From NCBI GenBank assembly GCA_029261355.1, contig JAJDBM010000058.1, forward strand, positions 310,001 to 374,000: a DNA stretch of 64,000 nt, written 5' to 3'. Of this stretch, positions 19,513 through 27,643 are shown in pieces (positions within the stretch are counted from its first letter, which is position 1; each line of letters starts with the position of its first letter). Made by a program: the position numbers and the translations under genes. The notes below the pieces were generated by a model. It ran no database searches. It was not told where the DNA came from and worked only from the letters and a program-made list of their open reading frames with translations. The DNA comes from Nitrospirales bacterium (GTDB lineage Bacteria > Nitrospirota > Nitrospiria > Nitrospirales > UBA8639).

Positions 19513-19995
19513 ATGAAAGAAACTGAGACAACCCCAACTATTGTTATTGTGGACGATGAAGAAATCGTGGTGACGAGCCTTCAGACATTTCTGGATTTAG
19601 AAACGCCGTATCGTACTGTGACGTTTACGTCTCCGAAAGTCGCACTTGAACATATTCGGAATCATGATGTTGACCTTGTTGTTTCTGATTATCTGATGCC
19701 TGAGATGGATGGAATCACCTTTCTCAGTCAGGTCAGGTCTCTTAAGCCTGATGTTCCTCGAATTATCCTCACGGGGTATGCTGATAAAGAAAACGCCATC
19801 AAGGCCATCAACCAAGTTGGACTGTTTCAATACATTGAGAAGCCCTGGGATAATGAAGACTTGCGGGTGATTGTTCGAAATGGTCTCGAGAAGATGCAAC
19901 TGCTAAAAAAGTTACAACTGAAAATCAATGAAATTACTCAAGCACACGAAGAACTTCAAACACTGAATCAGGAAATTGTCAAAGCGTTTGCATAG
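19513..19995 (+). CDS. Response regulator, receiver domain only
   Basis: 160 residues. A receiver domain has the acidic pair VDDEE, the phospho-acceptor aspartate in VVSDYLMPEMDG (about residue 56), a threonine in ILTGY and a lysine in IEKPWD. Only a short coiled coil (about 125-160) follows, with no DNA-binding or enzyme output. It is almost certainly the partner of the histidine kinase just upstream. The form YLMPEMDG with KPW resembles receivers of the RpfG/HD-GYP class that have lost the output domain. AGAGAG lies before the ATG. The stop is 19 bases from the convergent transporter gene. Confidence 0.9.
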   Translation: MKETETTPTIVIVDDEEIVVTSLQTFLDLETPYRTVTFTSPKVALEHIRNHDVDLVVSDYLMPEMDGITFLSQVRSLKPDVPRIILTGYADKENAIKAINQVGLFQYIEKPWDNEDLRVIVRNGLEKMQLLKKLQLKINEITQAHEELQTLNQEIVKAFA

Positions 19996-20014
19996 ACAGA
20001 GAGATGGATCTTGT

Positions 20015-22777
20015 TTAATGCTTCATACGACGTAAGACCAGATGTGCTGTTTCACGAATAACCGGATCTTCGTCCTCATGTGATTGTTTGGCTAGATTGA
20101 GTAACTCCTCCGTATGGTACTCAATAAGAGTAAATGTCGCGCATGCTTTGAGCCATGGATCATTTCCTCGCATCAAGGTTTCTACTGCCTTGCTCCGTTC
20201 ATCAATATGAAATCCAAACAGTTCTTGTCCTTTTTGGATCGTGTAAGACTCAGAAAGTCCATCCAGAATCGGAAAAAGATAGTGTTTCTCATCTTGTTTC
20301 AAGACACTATCCAAAAACTCGATCGCACTTGCCTGCATTCGCTTTTCTTGACCGACAAAGGCAGAGAACGCGCTGTACATATCCTTGGGTTGATAACACA
20401 ACCCTAGTAATCTAAACATCATCTCTATATTTCGATTCATATTTTCCTGTAAGGCCCGTTTGAGAAGATCAGTGGCCGGACCATCTTGAACCACTCGATA
20501 TAGATGCGCGATCTGGAAGCGTTCATACCACAATTGGCTTTCCTCGATGAGCCACTTATTGACTTGTTTTGTGTCAATCACCAGTTCTGGATGCTGAGTG
20601 CGTAGCTTATTTAATGCTTTGATGACAGGATATCGGACTGCAGAAGTTAGGACTTCGAAGGACTTTGTTAACACGTCTACAGACTCTTGGCTGGGGATGG
20701 AGGCGAGTACTCTCGGTATGTGGCGACGAATGGAGAGATCGATTGTATTGTCCGTTAGATAATCATGGAGTGTTCCAATGATGTGAGAATCAAAGGCTGT
20801 CAGGGCACAGCGAGCTTCTGCACGATATTGTGTGGTGGAAAGCTTCGTGAGTAACCATGGCACGAACTGTCGATCTCGCATGCGTCCGGCACTACAAATG
20901 ATTTCTTTGACGACAAGAGGCGACGCGTCATTCCTTAGGTCCTGTAAGAAAGGACGCAATGAAGAATGACGAAGGAATCCCAGTGCATGTGCGGTTTGTG
21001 CACGAAGCACCTCTGCCTCGTTTCCCTCATATGAGAGAATGCGTTCGATTATTTCATCGTGAAGCAAGTGCTGATCCTTTGGAGAGCCAGATTGTGCAAT
21101 ATATTGAACCGTTGCTGCTTGTATTCTCAGGTCTGGGTGATTGAGAAAATTTTGTATTTGTGTCGAATCAGGTTCTTTTTCACTCTGAATGAGAATGGAG
21201 ACGGCTTCGTATCTCACCTGCGGGTTGCTGTCATGTAAGAGTTCGTGAATATCCGACGGTAGGGAACGAAGATCTTGAGTGTTGAGTAATCGTAGAGACT
21301 TTTGCCGCACCTCACTTGATGAATGTTGCAACAGTGGTTGAACGGCTTCGATCAGTTCTGCGCGTTTCACCGATTCAAGCATATCGAGTGCATAGACTAA
21401 AACTCGCTCATGAGGACTCTTTAAAGCTGCGATGAGCGCCTCAACCGTAGCCGCTTCTGTGATATCCATCTTCACTTCTCTTGGATCAATGTCTCTTCGT
21501 TCAAGTGCCTTCCTAAAGGCACTCACATATTCCTTGCGCACCAGAACGGTTAAGAAAACCCATAGGACAAGCAAAGGAAGGACAATGAGACTGATCTGCT
21601 TCACGGAGAGATCAAGCACGACCGTAAATACCAACAGAAGACCACCTCCAATGCCTCGAAACAATCTATCTAAAAACATATCAATGAACACTTTGATTCG
21701 CTTTTTGACTTGTAGAGGGATCGGTAGATACAGAAGTTCGCGGCTGGTTTTGTCGATTGAGTAACGGAGACTTCCATCGGTTCCACGGAGCAGCACTCCC
21801 ATCCATAAGCCGGGCATCACGATCATGCCGATCGAACCAACTAACAAACCGACTGGGAGAAAACTAATGGCTCCGCCGACACCGAACATTCGCAGGATTC
21901 GATAGGTCAAGAGTGATTGAATCAGCAGTGAAATGATACTAAGGCGACTATAGAATGTTCCAAGGAAAGCCGTGAGATCCTCTTTTTCTGGGAACGCCTC
22001 AACGGATACTGTTTTGAACTGAAAGTCGACGAAGGTGGCCAATATCATTCCAAGGGAGAGCACTCCGACCATATATTGAAGCTGCTTGGATTGACGAATT
22101 GTGTCAACCATGTGCCCAAGGGTTTCTGGACCTTGATCGTCTAGAGGAACACGTGACCAATGGCTGGCGCTTTCTTTTTTCTTAAGCCTAACAATGGCCT
22201 GAAGTATGAATAGGCAACTGGAAAGCAGTCCTATACATAAGAAAAGTAAGTTCTCTGTTGCAACGCCAAAGTGCCGGACAATCAGATTTGTGACTTCACC
22301 TCCAGTCATGGCTCCGAGAATGCCACCTAAGTTCAAAAACCAGAACACGCGCTTAGCTTGCGCGGCATCGAAGATCGTATTGGCCAACAGCCAGAACTGG
22401 GACGTGCCCAACACGGCATAGATGCTCACCCAAATATAAAAGACAAAATAGATCCATGCATGGTCGAGCTGAAGCAGCCATCGGAGGAGGACAAGATTAA
22501 GAATCAGAATGACGATCGTGAGATTCATCACTCGTGTGAGAGAGAGCGAACGAGTCGATCGGGAATACAGCGTTGCTATTGGTGCGACAATCAATGCAAT
22601 CAGTATGAAGACGAACGGGAGCTGTTCCGGACCGAGCTTGACGAGGAAGAGGCTATCTCTAGCGGGTTTGAGGAAGTAGTAGGTGATGAGGATCAGGTAA
22701 TAGTAAAAAAACATGAAGGCGACAAGTGGGCCTTCGCCTTTTCGTATGTCGACGATGGATGATAGAAGTCGTCTCAT
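20015..22777 (-). CDS. ADP/ATP-carrier-like (Tlc/NTT-related) membrane protein with C-terminal HEAT repeats
   Basis: 920 residues. The N-terminal ~420 residues have about twelve hydrophobic segments and open like nucleotide-transporter relatives (FFYYYLILITYYFLKPARDSLF). The rest is soluble and made of HEAT-like helical pairs (VLVYALDMLESVKRAELIEAVQPLLQ, VRQKSLRLL, VRYEAVSILI, among others). True Tlc proteins exchange ATP for ADP in obligate intracellular bacteria. HEAT-fused members also occur in free-living bacteria, where the substrate is unknown. Transport of a nucleotide is therefore not asserted. It is monocistronic, with three GTGTACA copies just upstream. Confidence 0.75.
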   Translation of the reverse strand: MRRLLSSIVDIRKGEGPLVAFMFFYYYLILITYYFLKPARDSLFLVKLGPEQLPFVFILIALIVAPIATLYSRSTRSLSLTRVMNLTIVILILNLVLLRWLLQLDHAWIYFVFYIWVSIYAVLGTSQFWLLANTIFDAAQAKRVFWFLNLGGILGAMTGGEVTNLIVRHFGVATENLLFLCIGLLSSCLFILQAIVRLKKKESASHWSRVPLDDQGPETLGHMVDTIRQSKQLQYMVGVLSLGMILATFVDFQFKTVSVEAFPEKEDLTAFLGTFYSRLSIISLLIQSLLTYRILRMFGVGGAISFLPVGLLVGSIGMIVMPGLWMGVLLRGTDGSLRYSIDKTSRELLYLPIPLQVKKRIKVFIDMFLDRLFRGIGGGLLLVFTVVLDLSVKQISLIVLPLLVLWVFLTVLVRKEYVSAFRKALERRDIDPREVKMDITEAATVEALIAALKSPHERVLVYALDMLESVKRAELIEAVQPLLQHSSSEVRQKSLRLLNTQDLRSLPSDIHELLHDSNPQVRYEAVSILIQSEKEPDSTQIQNFLNHPDLRIQAATVQYIAQSGSPKDQHLLHDEIIERILSYEGNEAEVLRAQTAHALGFLRHSSLRPFLQDLRNDASPLVVKEIICSAGRMRDRQFVPWLLTKLSTTQYRAEARCALTAFDSHIIGTLHDYLTDNTIDLSIRRHIPRVLASIPSQESVDVLTKSFEVLTSAVRYPVIKALNKLRTQHPELVIDTKQVNKWLIEESQLWYERFQIAHLYRVVQDGPATDLLKRALQENMNRNIEMMFRLLGLCYQPKDMYSAFSAFVGQEKRMQASAIEFLDSVLKQDEKHYLFPILDGLSESYTIQKGQELFGFHIDERSKAVETLMRGNDPWLKACATFTLIEYHTEELLNLAKQSHEDEDPVIRETAHLVLRRMKH

Positions 22778-22805
22778 GACTAGAGGGTCAATGGAAACAT
22801 TGATC

Positions 22806-22831
22806 GTGTACAGGTGTACAATTGGTGTACA
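22806..22831. promoter_or_regulatory. Three GTGTACA repeats upstream of the carrier-like gene
   Basis: GTGTACA occurs at 22806, 22814 and 22825; each contains the palindrome TGTACA. They lie 29-54 bases upstream of the start codon at 22777, where an operator would overlap the promoter. The binding protein is unknown. The remainder of the 467-base gap to 23244 shows no supportable gene. Confidence 0.4.
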
Positions 22832-23244
22832 ATTTTATTCATAGGGTGTTGGAGCTTGTGGATTTGAATTTAGATGAGTCTATTGGAATGTGTGGATCTC
22901 GTTGTCTATCGGATTGGATGCTCGTAAAGTCCCTATCTATTCGTGACGCACATGCTCGGTGTGATGATACAGGCTCTAGGAAATCGCAGCAAGGTATTCA
23001 CATTCACTTCTATATGTTTGCCACTGGACTGCTTGTAAGCAAGGGGGTGATTTTATGGGTGCCTTGCACATTCGAGAGTTTGGAATGGATGAATGCCTCG
23101 CATGGTCTCGTTAGTTGATGAGAAATGGAAATGGGTAGGCCTAAGCCTAAGCTTCAGTGCTTATGGGGGGGCGGAATGTATTTTTAGTCATGAAGGGATA
23201 AGTGGACGTAGTACTGTGACAATGTCGTCAAATTTTCCATTGTG

Positions 23245-23940
23245 TTAACGAATCATATTTAGTTTGTCTTTCTCCAATATAAAGAAGTATCCCTTGTTTT
23301 GAGTGATGAGTTCTTCTCGACGAAATTCGCTAAGGAACGCGGTGACCGTTTCCCGATTGGCCCCAACGAGGTCGGCTAAATTTTGATGGGTCAGACGCAT
23401 ACGGATTCGAATCCCATGAGGTGACTCTTCTCCATATTTTTCCGATAACTCAATAAAGAGATTGGCTAGACGGGAAGAGACACTCCTAAATGCGAGGTCT
23501 TCCATACGAGCTTCCATCTGTCTCGCTCGTGCTCCAACAAGCATGAGCACCTTTATCGCAATCTCTGGGAATTGGTGAAGATAACGGACATAGTCCTTAT
23601 GTTGAATTTCGCATACGGTCACAGGTTCCAGGGCATTCAAGGATTCAGCCACGGATGCCGTGGGACGATTGTCTAATGCTTCAATTTCACCAAATATCTC
23701 TCCAGGCTCGAGAAGAGCGACCGTGAGTGATTTGCCCTGTGGGCTGATACGGCACAGTTTGATATGTCCTTTCTTGAGTAAATAGACCAGTCGGCGACGA
23801 TCGCCTGGTAAAAAAACGGTTTGATTTTTCAAATATTGTTTATGGTGAGCGATTTTATCTAGTTCGCGAATTTGTTCTTCCGCCCTTGGACCCCCAAATA
23901 ATTTCAATCGTTTGAGATACCAAATCTTTTCTTTTTCCAT
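23245..23940 (-). CDS. Crp/Fnr family transcriptional regulator
   Basis: 231 residues. An N-terminal cNMP-type beta-roll (LPGDRRRLVYLLKKGHIKL, then GEIFGEIEALDNRPTASVAES) is joined by a long dimer helix to a Crp-type helix-turn-helix (LTHQNLADLVGANRETVTAFLSEF, about 185-208). There is no CxxC cluster of the Fnr kind, so it is not an oxygen-sensing Fnr. The cAMP-contact arginine is replaced in the GEIEA...PTAS cassette, so the ligand is uncertain. It stands alone, divergent from the ECF sigma factor gene across 348 bases. A role in respiratory or nitrogen control is possible but not shown. Confidence 0.9.
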   Translation of the reverse strand: MEKEKIWYLKRLKLFGGPRAEEQIRELDKIAHHKQYLKNQTVFLPGDRRRLVYLLKKGHIKLCRISPQGKSLTVALLEPGEIFGEIEALDNRPTASVAESLNALEPVTVCEIQHKDYVRYLHQFPEIAIKVLMLVGARARQMEARMEDLAFRSVSSRLANLFIELSEKYGEESPHGIRIRMRLTHQNLADLVGANRETVTAFLSEFRREELITQNKGYFFILEKDKLNMIR

Positions 23941-24288
23941 TTATAACCTCAGTGTTTCAATACAGGTTTCTCTTGTTCATCAATTCATTGCTTTTTCTCT
24001 ACGTGTAAGAGAATGTGGGAATTTCCTGGATCCTCCTTATGGGTAGAGACAGCATACATAAAGATATTCAAATAATATGAGACATAAGAACAATACCAAA
24101 ATCCCCGATGAATCGGACGATTATTGACTAGATTTTCTTTTTCATATGTATGCCATCATACAATGTATGGAAAATTGTTGGGATATGATCAGCTTCGTCT
24201 ATTGAGGAGACATCGCATGTAATTATCTCGGAATATTCTTCATTCAACTATAAAGAATTATTCATTCCTGGGTTAAGAATAGTCGCCA
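23941..24288. other. Divergent intergenic region, Crp regulator and ECF sigma factor
   Basis: 348 AT-rich bases between the starts of two divergent regulators. It should hold both promoters. I see no gene and no clear Crp-type palindrome. Confidence 0.5.
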
Positions 24289-24906
24289 ATGGAAATAGAT
24301 AGGCAAGCCCCTTGTATTGAGAACGATAATCTATTTGTTCAAGCACTTCGAAATCGCGATGACAGTGCGTATGAAGTATTAGTGACATGCTATCAATCTT
24401 ATTTGGTGTGGCAGGCGATGAAATATGTGAGGTCGCAATCTGTGGCTGAAGAAGTCGTGCAGGAAACTTACATAGCCGTGTTGGAAGGCATCGAGAGGTT
24501 TGAACACCGTTGTTCGTTTAAGACATGGTTGTGTCGAATCTTAATCAATAAAGCCATAACCCATGGAGTACGGGAAGCTCGCTATACTTCGTGTTATGGC
24601 CGTACTCAGGATGAACTTGACAATGAAAAGAAAACTGACTCAGTCAGTCATCATCGCATAACGTGGAACCTTTTAGATCCAGAAAGGGTCTTTCTTGCTA
24701 AAGAAGGTCTTGCCCAAGTTCAGTCGGCCTTTCTGAAACTTCCTCCAATCCAGCGACGAGTTATGCACCTAAGGGATATTGATGGTCTTGATTCTCAAGA
24801 GGTGTGTCAGCAACTGCATTTAAGTCCAACCAACCAACGAGTCTTACTGCATCGTGCACGCTTTAAGGTCCGTCAACGATGTAGACCTTACCTTTTCAAC
24901 GACTAA
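24289..24906 (+). CDS. ECF-type RNA polymerase sigma factor
   Basis: 205 residues. Region 2 is at about 15-90 (YEVLVTCYQSYLVWQAMKYV, then AEEVVQETYIAVLEGIERFEHRC, then FKTWLCRILINKA) and region 4 at about 140-200 (LPPIQRRVMHLRDIDGLDSQEVCQQLHL with the recognition helix NQRVLLHRARFKV). No anti-sigma gene follows; the next genes encode exported cytochrome P460-type proteins. Its control may therefore be transcriptional or by a distant partner. The P460 cluster beginning 250 bases downstream is the natural candidate target, but this is inferred from position. Confidence 0.9.
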   Translation: MEIDRQAPCIENDNLFVQALRNRDDSAYEVLVTCYQSYLVWQAMKYVRSQSVAEEVVQETYIAVLEGIERFEHRCSFKTWLCRILINKAITHGVREARYTSCYGRTQDELDNEKKTDSVSHHRITWNLLDPERVFLAKEGLAQVQSAFLKLPPIQRRVMHLRDIDGLDSQEVCQQLHLSPTNQRVLLHRARFKVRQRCRPYLFND

Positions 24907-25152
24907 TCAAAGAGTTCTGGCCATAAAAACTTGTGCTTTGGTTGCTGCCATGTGGAAGGAATATTTCATTACGAGTCTGTATGGCCACAGACATTATTCA
25001 AAAAGTTTAGGTTGTAATATCCTGGAAGCTCAGTGCTGTAGCAGGCAGTCGAGGATGATGTGTAACAAAAGCGGTAGTGTTGAGACTAGCCCATAGCCTA
25101 GGAAACAGTAAATACACAAAAAATTATTAAACTCAATAAAGGGGTGAGTTCA

Positions 25153-25752
25153 GTGAAAAATACTGTAAATGTTTGTATCTTTCTGTCAATTTTGACGTGC
25201 AGTTTGGGGAGTATGGCTTGGGGGAGTAAAGCCAAACCTCTTCCTGCGAATGTTGATAAGGAGACCGGAGCGATTAGTGTTCCTACGGATTACACGCTTT
25301 GGCCGACCTTGGGTACCTGGTCTCATGCAAAAGATGAGAATGGGGCAGCGAATATTCATGAATATCATGTTGTCTATACGCAACCATCGACAATTGAATA
25401 TTACCAAAAGAAGGGAAGGTTTCCAGATGGAGCCGTGCTCGTCAAGGAACTGCTTCATGCTGAAACCATGTCCATGACCACAGGTCCGGCAGTTGGACAT
25501 GCGACAAAACTTAAGGGATTTTTTGTTCTTGTGCGTGATACGCAGGGCCGTTTTAAAAGCTCCCCGTTGTGGGGTGATGGCTGGGGATGGTCGTTTTTTA
25601 GCGCTGATGATCGTGTGAAGACTGCATCCAAGGACTATAAGGTTGATTGTATTCCCTGTCATGTGCCTGCCAAGGAACTCGCACCTCGGCATGCGAAGGA
25701 AGATGATAAGTGGATTTACACGCTGGGGTACCCTGTCCTCCAGAAGAAGTAG
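25153..25752 (+). CDS. Cytochrome P460 family protein, divergent member
   Basis: 199 residues. A signal peptide (ending SMAWG) is followed by a cytochrome P460 domain: DYTLWPTLGTW, YYQKKGRFPDGAVLVKEL and a C-terminal heme c motif CIPCH. Family members oxidise hydroxylamine with NO or N2O as product, or act as cytochrome c'-beta gas binders. Lys in VLVKEL stands where, as I recall the family, the heme-crosslinking lysine lies. The start is a GTG with AAGGGG nine bases upstream; a GTG at 25144 is too close to that site. It precedes a SnoaL-like gene and a second, more typical P460 gene, probably one operon. Sequence drift after the lysine leaves its activity open. Confidence 0.82.
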   Translation: MKNTVNVCIFLSILTCSLGSMAWGSKAKPLPANVDKETGAISVPTDYTLWPTLGTWSHAKDENGAANIHEYHVVYTQPSTIEYYQKKGRFPDGAVLVKELLHAETMSMTTGPAVGHATKLKGFFVLVRDTQGRFKSSPLWGDGWGWSFFSADDRVKTASKDYKVDCIPCHVPAKELAPRHAKEDDKWIYTLGYPVLQKK

Positions 25753-25797
25753 AGAGCGACAGACAATTGAAGAGCTGTGTAAGAAATGGAGGAAGTT

Positions 25798-26175
25798 ATG
25801 TCAGTGAGTTTGAGTGAGCTTCATGATCAAGTGATCGAGTATTTAAAGCAGGGTAAGTTTGCCGAAGGCATTGAAGATTTCTATGCAGAAGGGGCGACCG
25901 CTCAGGAAAATACCAATTCACCTACCGTCGGCCGAGAGTTGATGGCCAAAAATGAGCGTGCATTTCTCACTAAAGTGACGGCATATCACGGTATTGAAGT
26001 CTTAGCCACCGCCATTAATGATAAGGGGGGAGGCAATGGCTGTGTGTTCTACGAAGCAGTCATGCAATGGGAGCAAAGTGATAAAGGTCATGTCTCTGTG
26101 AGCCAAGTGGTTGTTGAGCGTTGGAAAGACGGAAAAATTGTTCATATGCGTTTTTACGGGAACTTCGAAGGGTAA
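25798..26175 (+). CDS. SnoaL-like / NTF2-fold protein in the P460 operon
   Basis: 125 residues from the ATG at 25798, which has GGAGG six bases upstream; the in-frame ATG at 25786 overlaps that site. The pattern (LHDQVIEYLKQGKFAEGIEDFYAEGA at the N terminus, QVVVERWKDGKIVHMRFYG at the C terminus) is a typical SnoaL/DUF4440-type fold. No catalytic residues can be named and there is no signal peptide. It is sandwiched between two exported cytochrome P460-type genes with gaps of 45 and 74 bases. A cytoplasmic protein inside an exported redox operon is a puzzle: maturation, sensing or detoxification are possible roles. Confidence 0.72.
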   Translation: MSVSLSELHDQVIEYLKQGKFAEGIEDFYAEGATAQENTNSPTVGRELMAKNERAFLTKVTAYHGIEVLATAINDKGGGNGCVFYEAVMQWEQSDKGHVSVSQVVVERWKDGKIVHMRFYGNFEG

Positions 26176-26249
26176 TTATCCAGACATGAAGGATTGTCCC
26201 TATTGCGGGGGCATGGGCTATTTAAAAGGTTTACATAAGGAGATGAATC

Positions 26250-26855
26250 TTGCAGATACGAACATTGATAATTGGAAGAAGTCGCTTAGTTCTTTTCCTT
26301 GTCGCTTTCCTGGTGATGTGGGGGGGGATGTCGATTGCGCATGCGGAGATGAAGGCTGAGCCAGCGTATTCGTTTAATGATGATGGAACACTCGTGAAGC
26401 CAGAGGGCTATCGAGAATGGATTTATGTTGGAACCCCTGTGACGCCAAATGATATGAACAACGGGAAAGCGGCGTTTCCAGAGTTTCACAATGTTTACAT
26501 TCATCCCAAGAATTTTAAGAAATGGAAAAAAACAGGAGCATTTCCCAATGGCACGATTCTCATCAAAGAACTTGTGAGCGTCGGCAGCAAGTCCGCTCCA
26601 AGTGGGAACGGCTATTTTATGGGAGACTTTATTGGACTTGAAGCCACCATTAAGGATTCCACGCGTTTTAAGGGAGAGCCGGGGAATTGGGCCTATTTTA
26701 GTTTTACTCGAGAAGGGAAAGCTCCAGCTACCAAAGCGAAAGCGATGCCGACAGATAAGTGCAATTTTTGTCACCAAGGTTTTGCCAAGGATGATTGGGT
26801 TTTTACCCAATACTATCCAATTTTGAGAGCGGCCAAGCCTGGAAATGGACGATAG
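26250..26855 (+). CDS. Cytochrome P460 (hydroxylamine-oxidising type)
   Basis: 201 residues, starting at TTG with AAGGAG seven bases upstream. A signal peptide (MSIAHA) precedes the P460 domain: YREWIYVGTPVTP, FPNGTILIKELVSVG (the lysine here corresponds, as I recall the family, to the heme-crosslinking one), GNGYFMGDFIGLEA and EPGNWAYFSF, with the heme site CNFCH near residue 173. It closely resembles the ammonia-oxidiser enzyme that turns hydroxylamine into N2O. It is the most canonical of the two P460s here. A TTG start may keep expression low. Exact activity and crosslink need protein chemistry. Confidence 0.88.
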   Translation: MQIRTLIIGRSRLVLFLVAFLVMWGGMSIAHAEMKAEPAYSFNDDGTLVKPEGYREWIYVGTPVTPNDMNNGKAAFPEFHNVYIHPKNFKKWKKTGAFPNGTILIKELVSVGSKSAPSGNGYFMGDFIGLEATIKDSTRFKGEPGNWAYFSFTREGKAPATKAKAMPTDKCNFCHQGFAKDDWVFTQYYPILRAAKPGNGR

Positions 26856-26922
26856 GCACGAGGCACTCCTGAACAGGACGGTAAGAGTAATCTTCCAACG
26901 ACGATTTTGAGAGGAGATATTT

Positions 26923-27315
26923 ATGAAATATCAGGTGTTTGCATTGGGTCTACTATTGTGTCTGCTTACGAGTCACGCATGGGCAGAGCACCCGGGAGTT
27001 GCCACGGAGCATCGAGACGCACTCCAGAATGCCATGAGTGAACATATTTTGGAACTTTCTGAGTTAAACGGCAATGGGAGTTACCCTGCGTTTGATCCTG
27101 AAACTCGGTCCATGGTTCAACTTGAATTTAAAAAATTCCATGACAGCGTAGAGATAAAGGGAAGAGAAAATCCGTATTTTGTGAGTTGCGCTGATTTTGT
27201 TGCAGAAGATGGGACGCTCTATGACATTGATTTTTTTGTCTCGAAAAATTATGGAGTCGTCTCTGCCCTTGTGCATTCAAAAAATGGCGTAAAGTCTCCA
27301 TACGATCTTCACTAA
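26923..27315 (+). CDS. Small exported protein of unknown function
   Basis: 130 residues, no family recognised. A clear signal peptide (CLLTSHAWA) is followed by a compact alpha/beta body with DGTLYDIDFFVSKNYGVVSALVHSKNG near the C terminus, a motif style seen in small periplasmic proteins of unknown role. A single cysteine occurs in the mature part (VSCADF). GAGGAG precedes the ATG. It lies 67 bases after the P460 gene on the same strand and may be the last gene of that operon. The structured RNA candidate begins about 50 bases after its stop. Confidence 0.75.
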   Translation: MKYQVFALGLLLCLLTSHAWAEHPGVATEHRDALQNAMSEHILELSELNGNGSYPAFDPETRSMVQLEFKKFHDSVEIKGRENPYFVSCADFVAEDGTLYDIDFFVSKNYGVVSALVHSKNGVKSPYDLH

Positions 27316-27360
27316 GCGATTCTGGGATATATGAGTCTGAAGGGTACTACTAAAAACTAC

Positions 27361-27623
27361 GTTTTTTGGGTGAGTGCAAGGAAGCCACGCGGGCAAAATC
27401 GCGGTGTCTGGGCCTTGGCTACGATAGTGGGACGACCCTCAATACACTGATGAAGCCTCCATTGTGTGAGGGGGGCAGGCTCTTGGTATTTCGATCACAG
27501 GTAGCCAAGACATGAGGGTTTGAGCACGAGGCTGACGCCGCAATCGTGAAAAAGGACGGTTTTTAGAGGTACCTCGAAGATGGTATCCTTATCGACTCTA
27601 GGGCCTCGCAATTTGTGAGGCCC
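27361..27623 (+). ncRNA. Candidate structured noncoding RNA, HEARO / omega-RNA-like
   Basis: No gene fits this 328-base gap, but pairing is dense. CTTGGCTAC (27414-27422) matches GTAGCCAAG (27501-27509) exactly, closing an 80-base domain. Inside, CCCTCA (27436) pairs with TGAGGG (27467), or as ACCCTCA with TGAGGGT (27513), and AGCCT (27454) pairs with AGGCT at 27477 or 27529, giving a pseudoknot-like choice. A 9-bp hairpin GGGCCTCGC/GTGAGGCCC closes the region at 27601-27623. The segments GACGACCCTCAATACAC and GACATGAGGGTTTGAGCAC resemble, from memory, HEARO-type guide RNAs of the IscB/IsrB nucleases. No such nuclease is nearby. Strand and limits are approximate. Confidence 0.5.
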
Positions 27624-27643
27624 ACTGATCGCATATATTCTGA

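Noticed and set aside
22822-23118. 98-codon plus-strand frame upstream of the carrier-like gene
   Set aside because: No ribosome site, cysteine- and serine-scattered sequence without family features; it starts inside the GTGTACA promoter region.
27361-27623. Considered a group II intron fragment or CRISPR-like array for the structured region
   Set aside because: No domain V-like hairpin and no regular repeats with spacers; the pairing pattern is of a single folded RNA.
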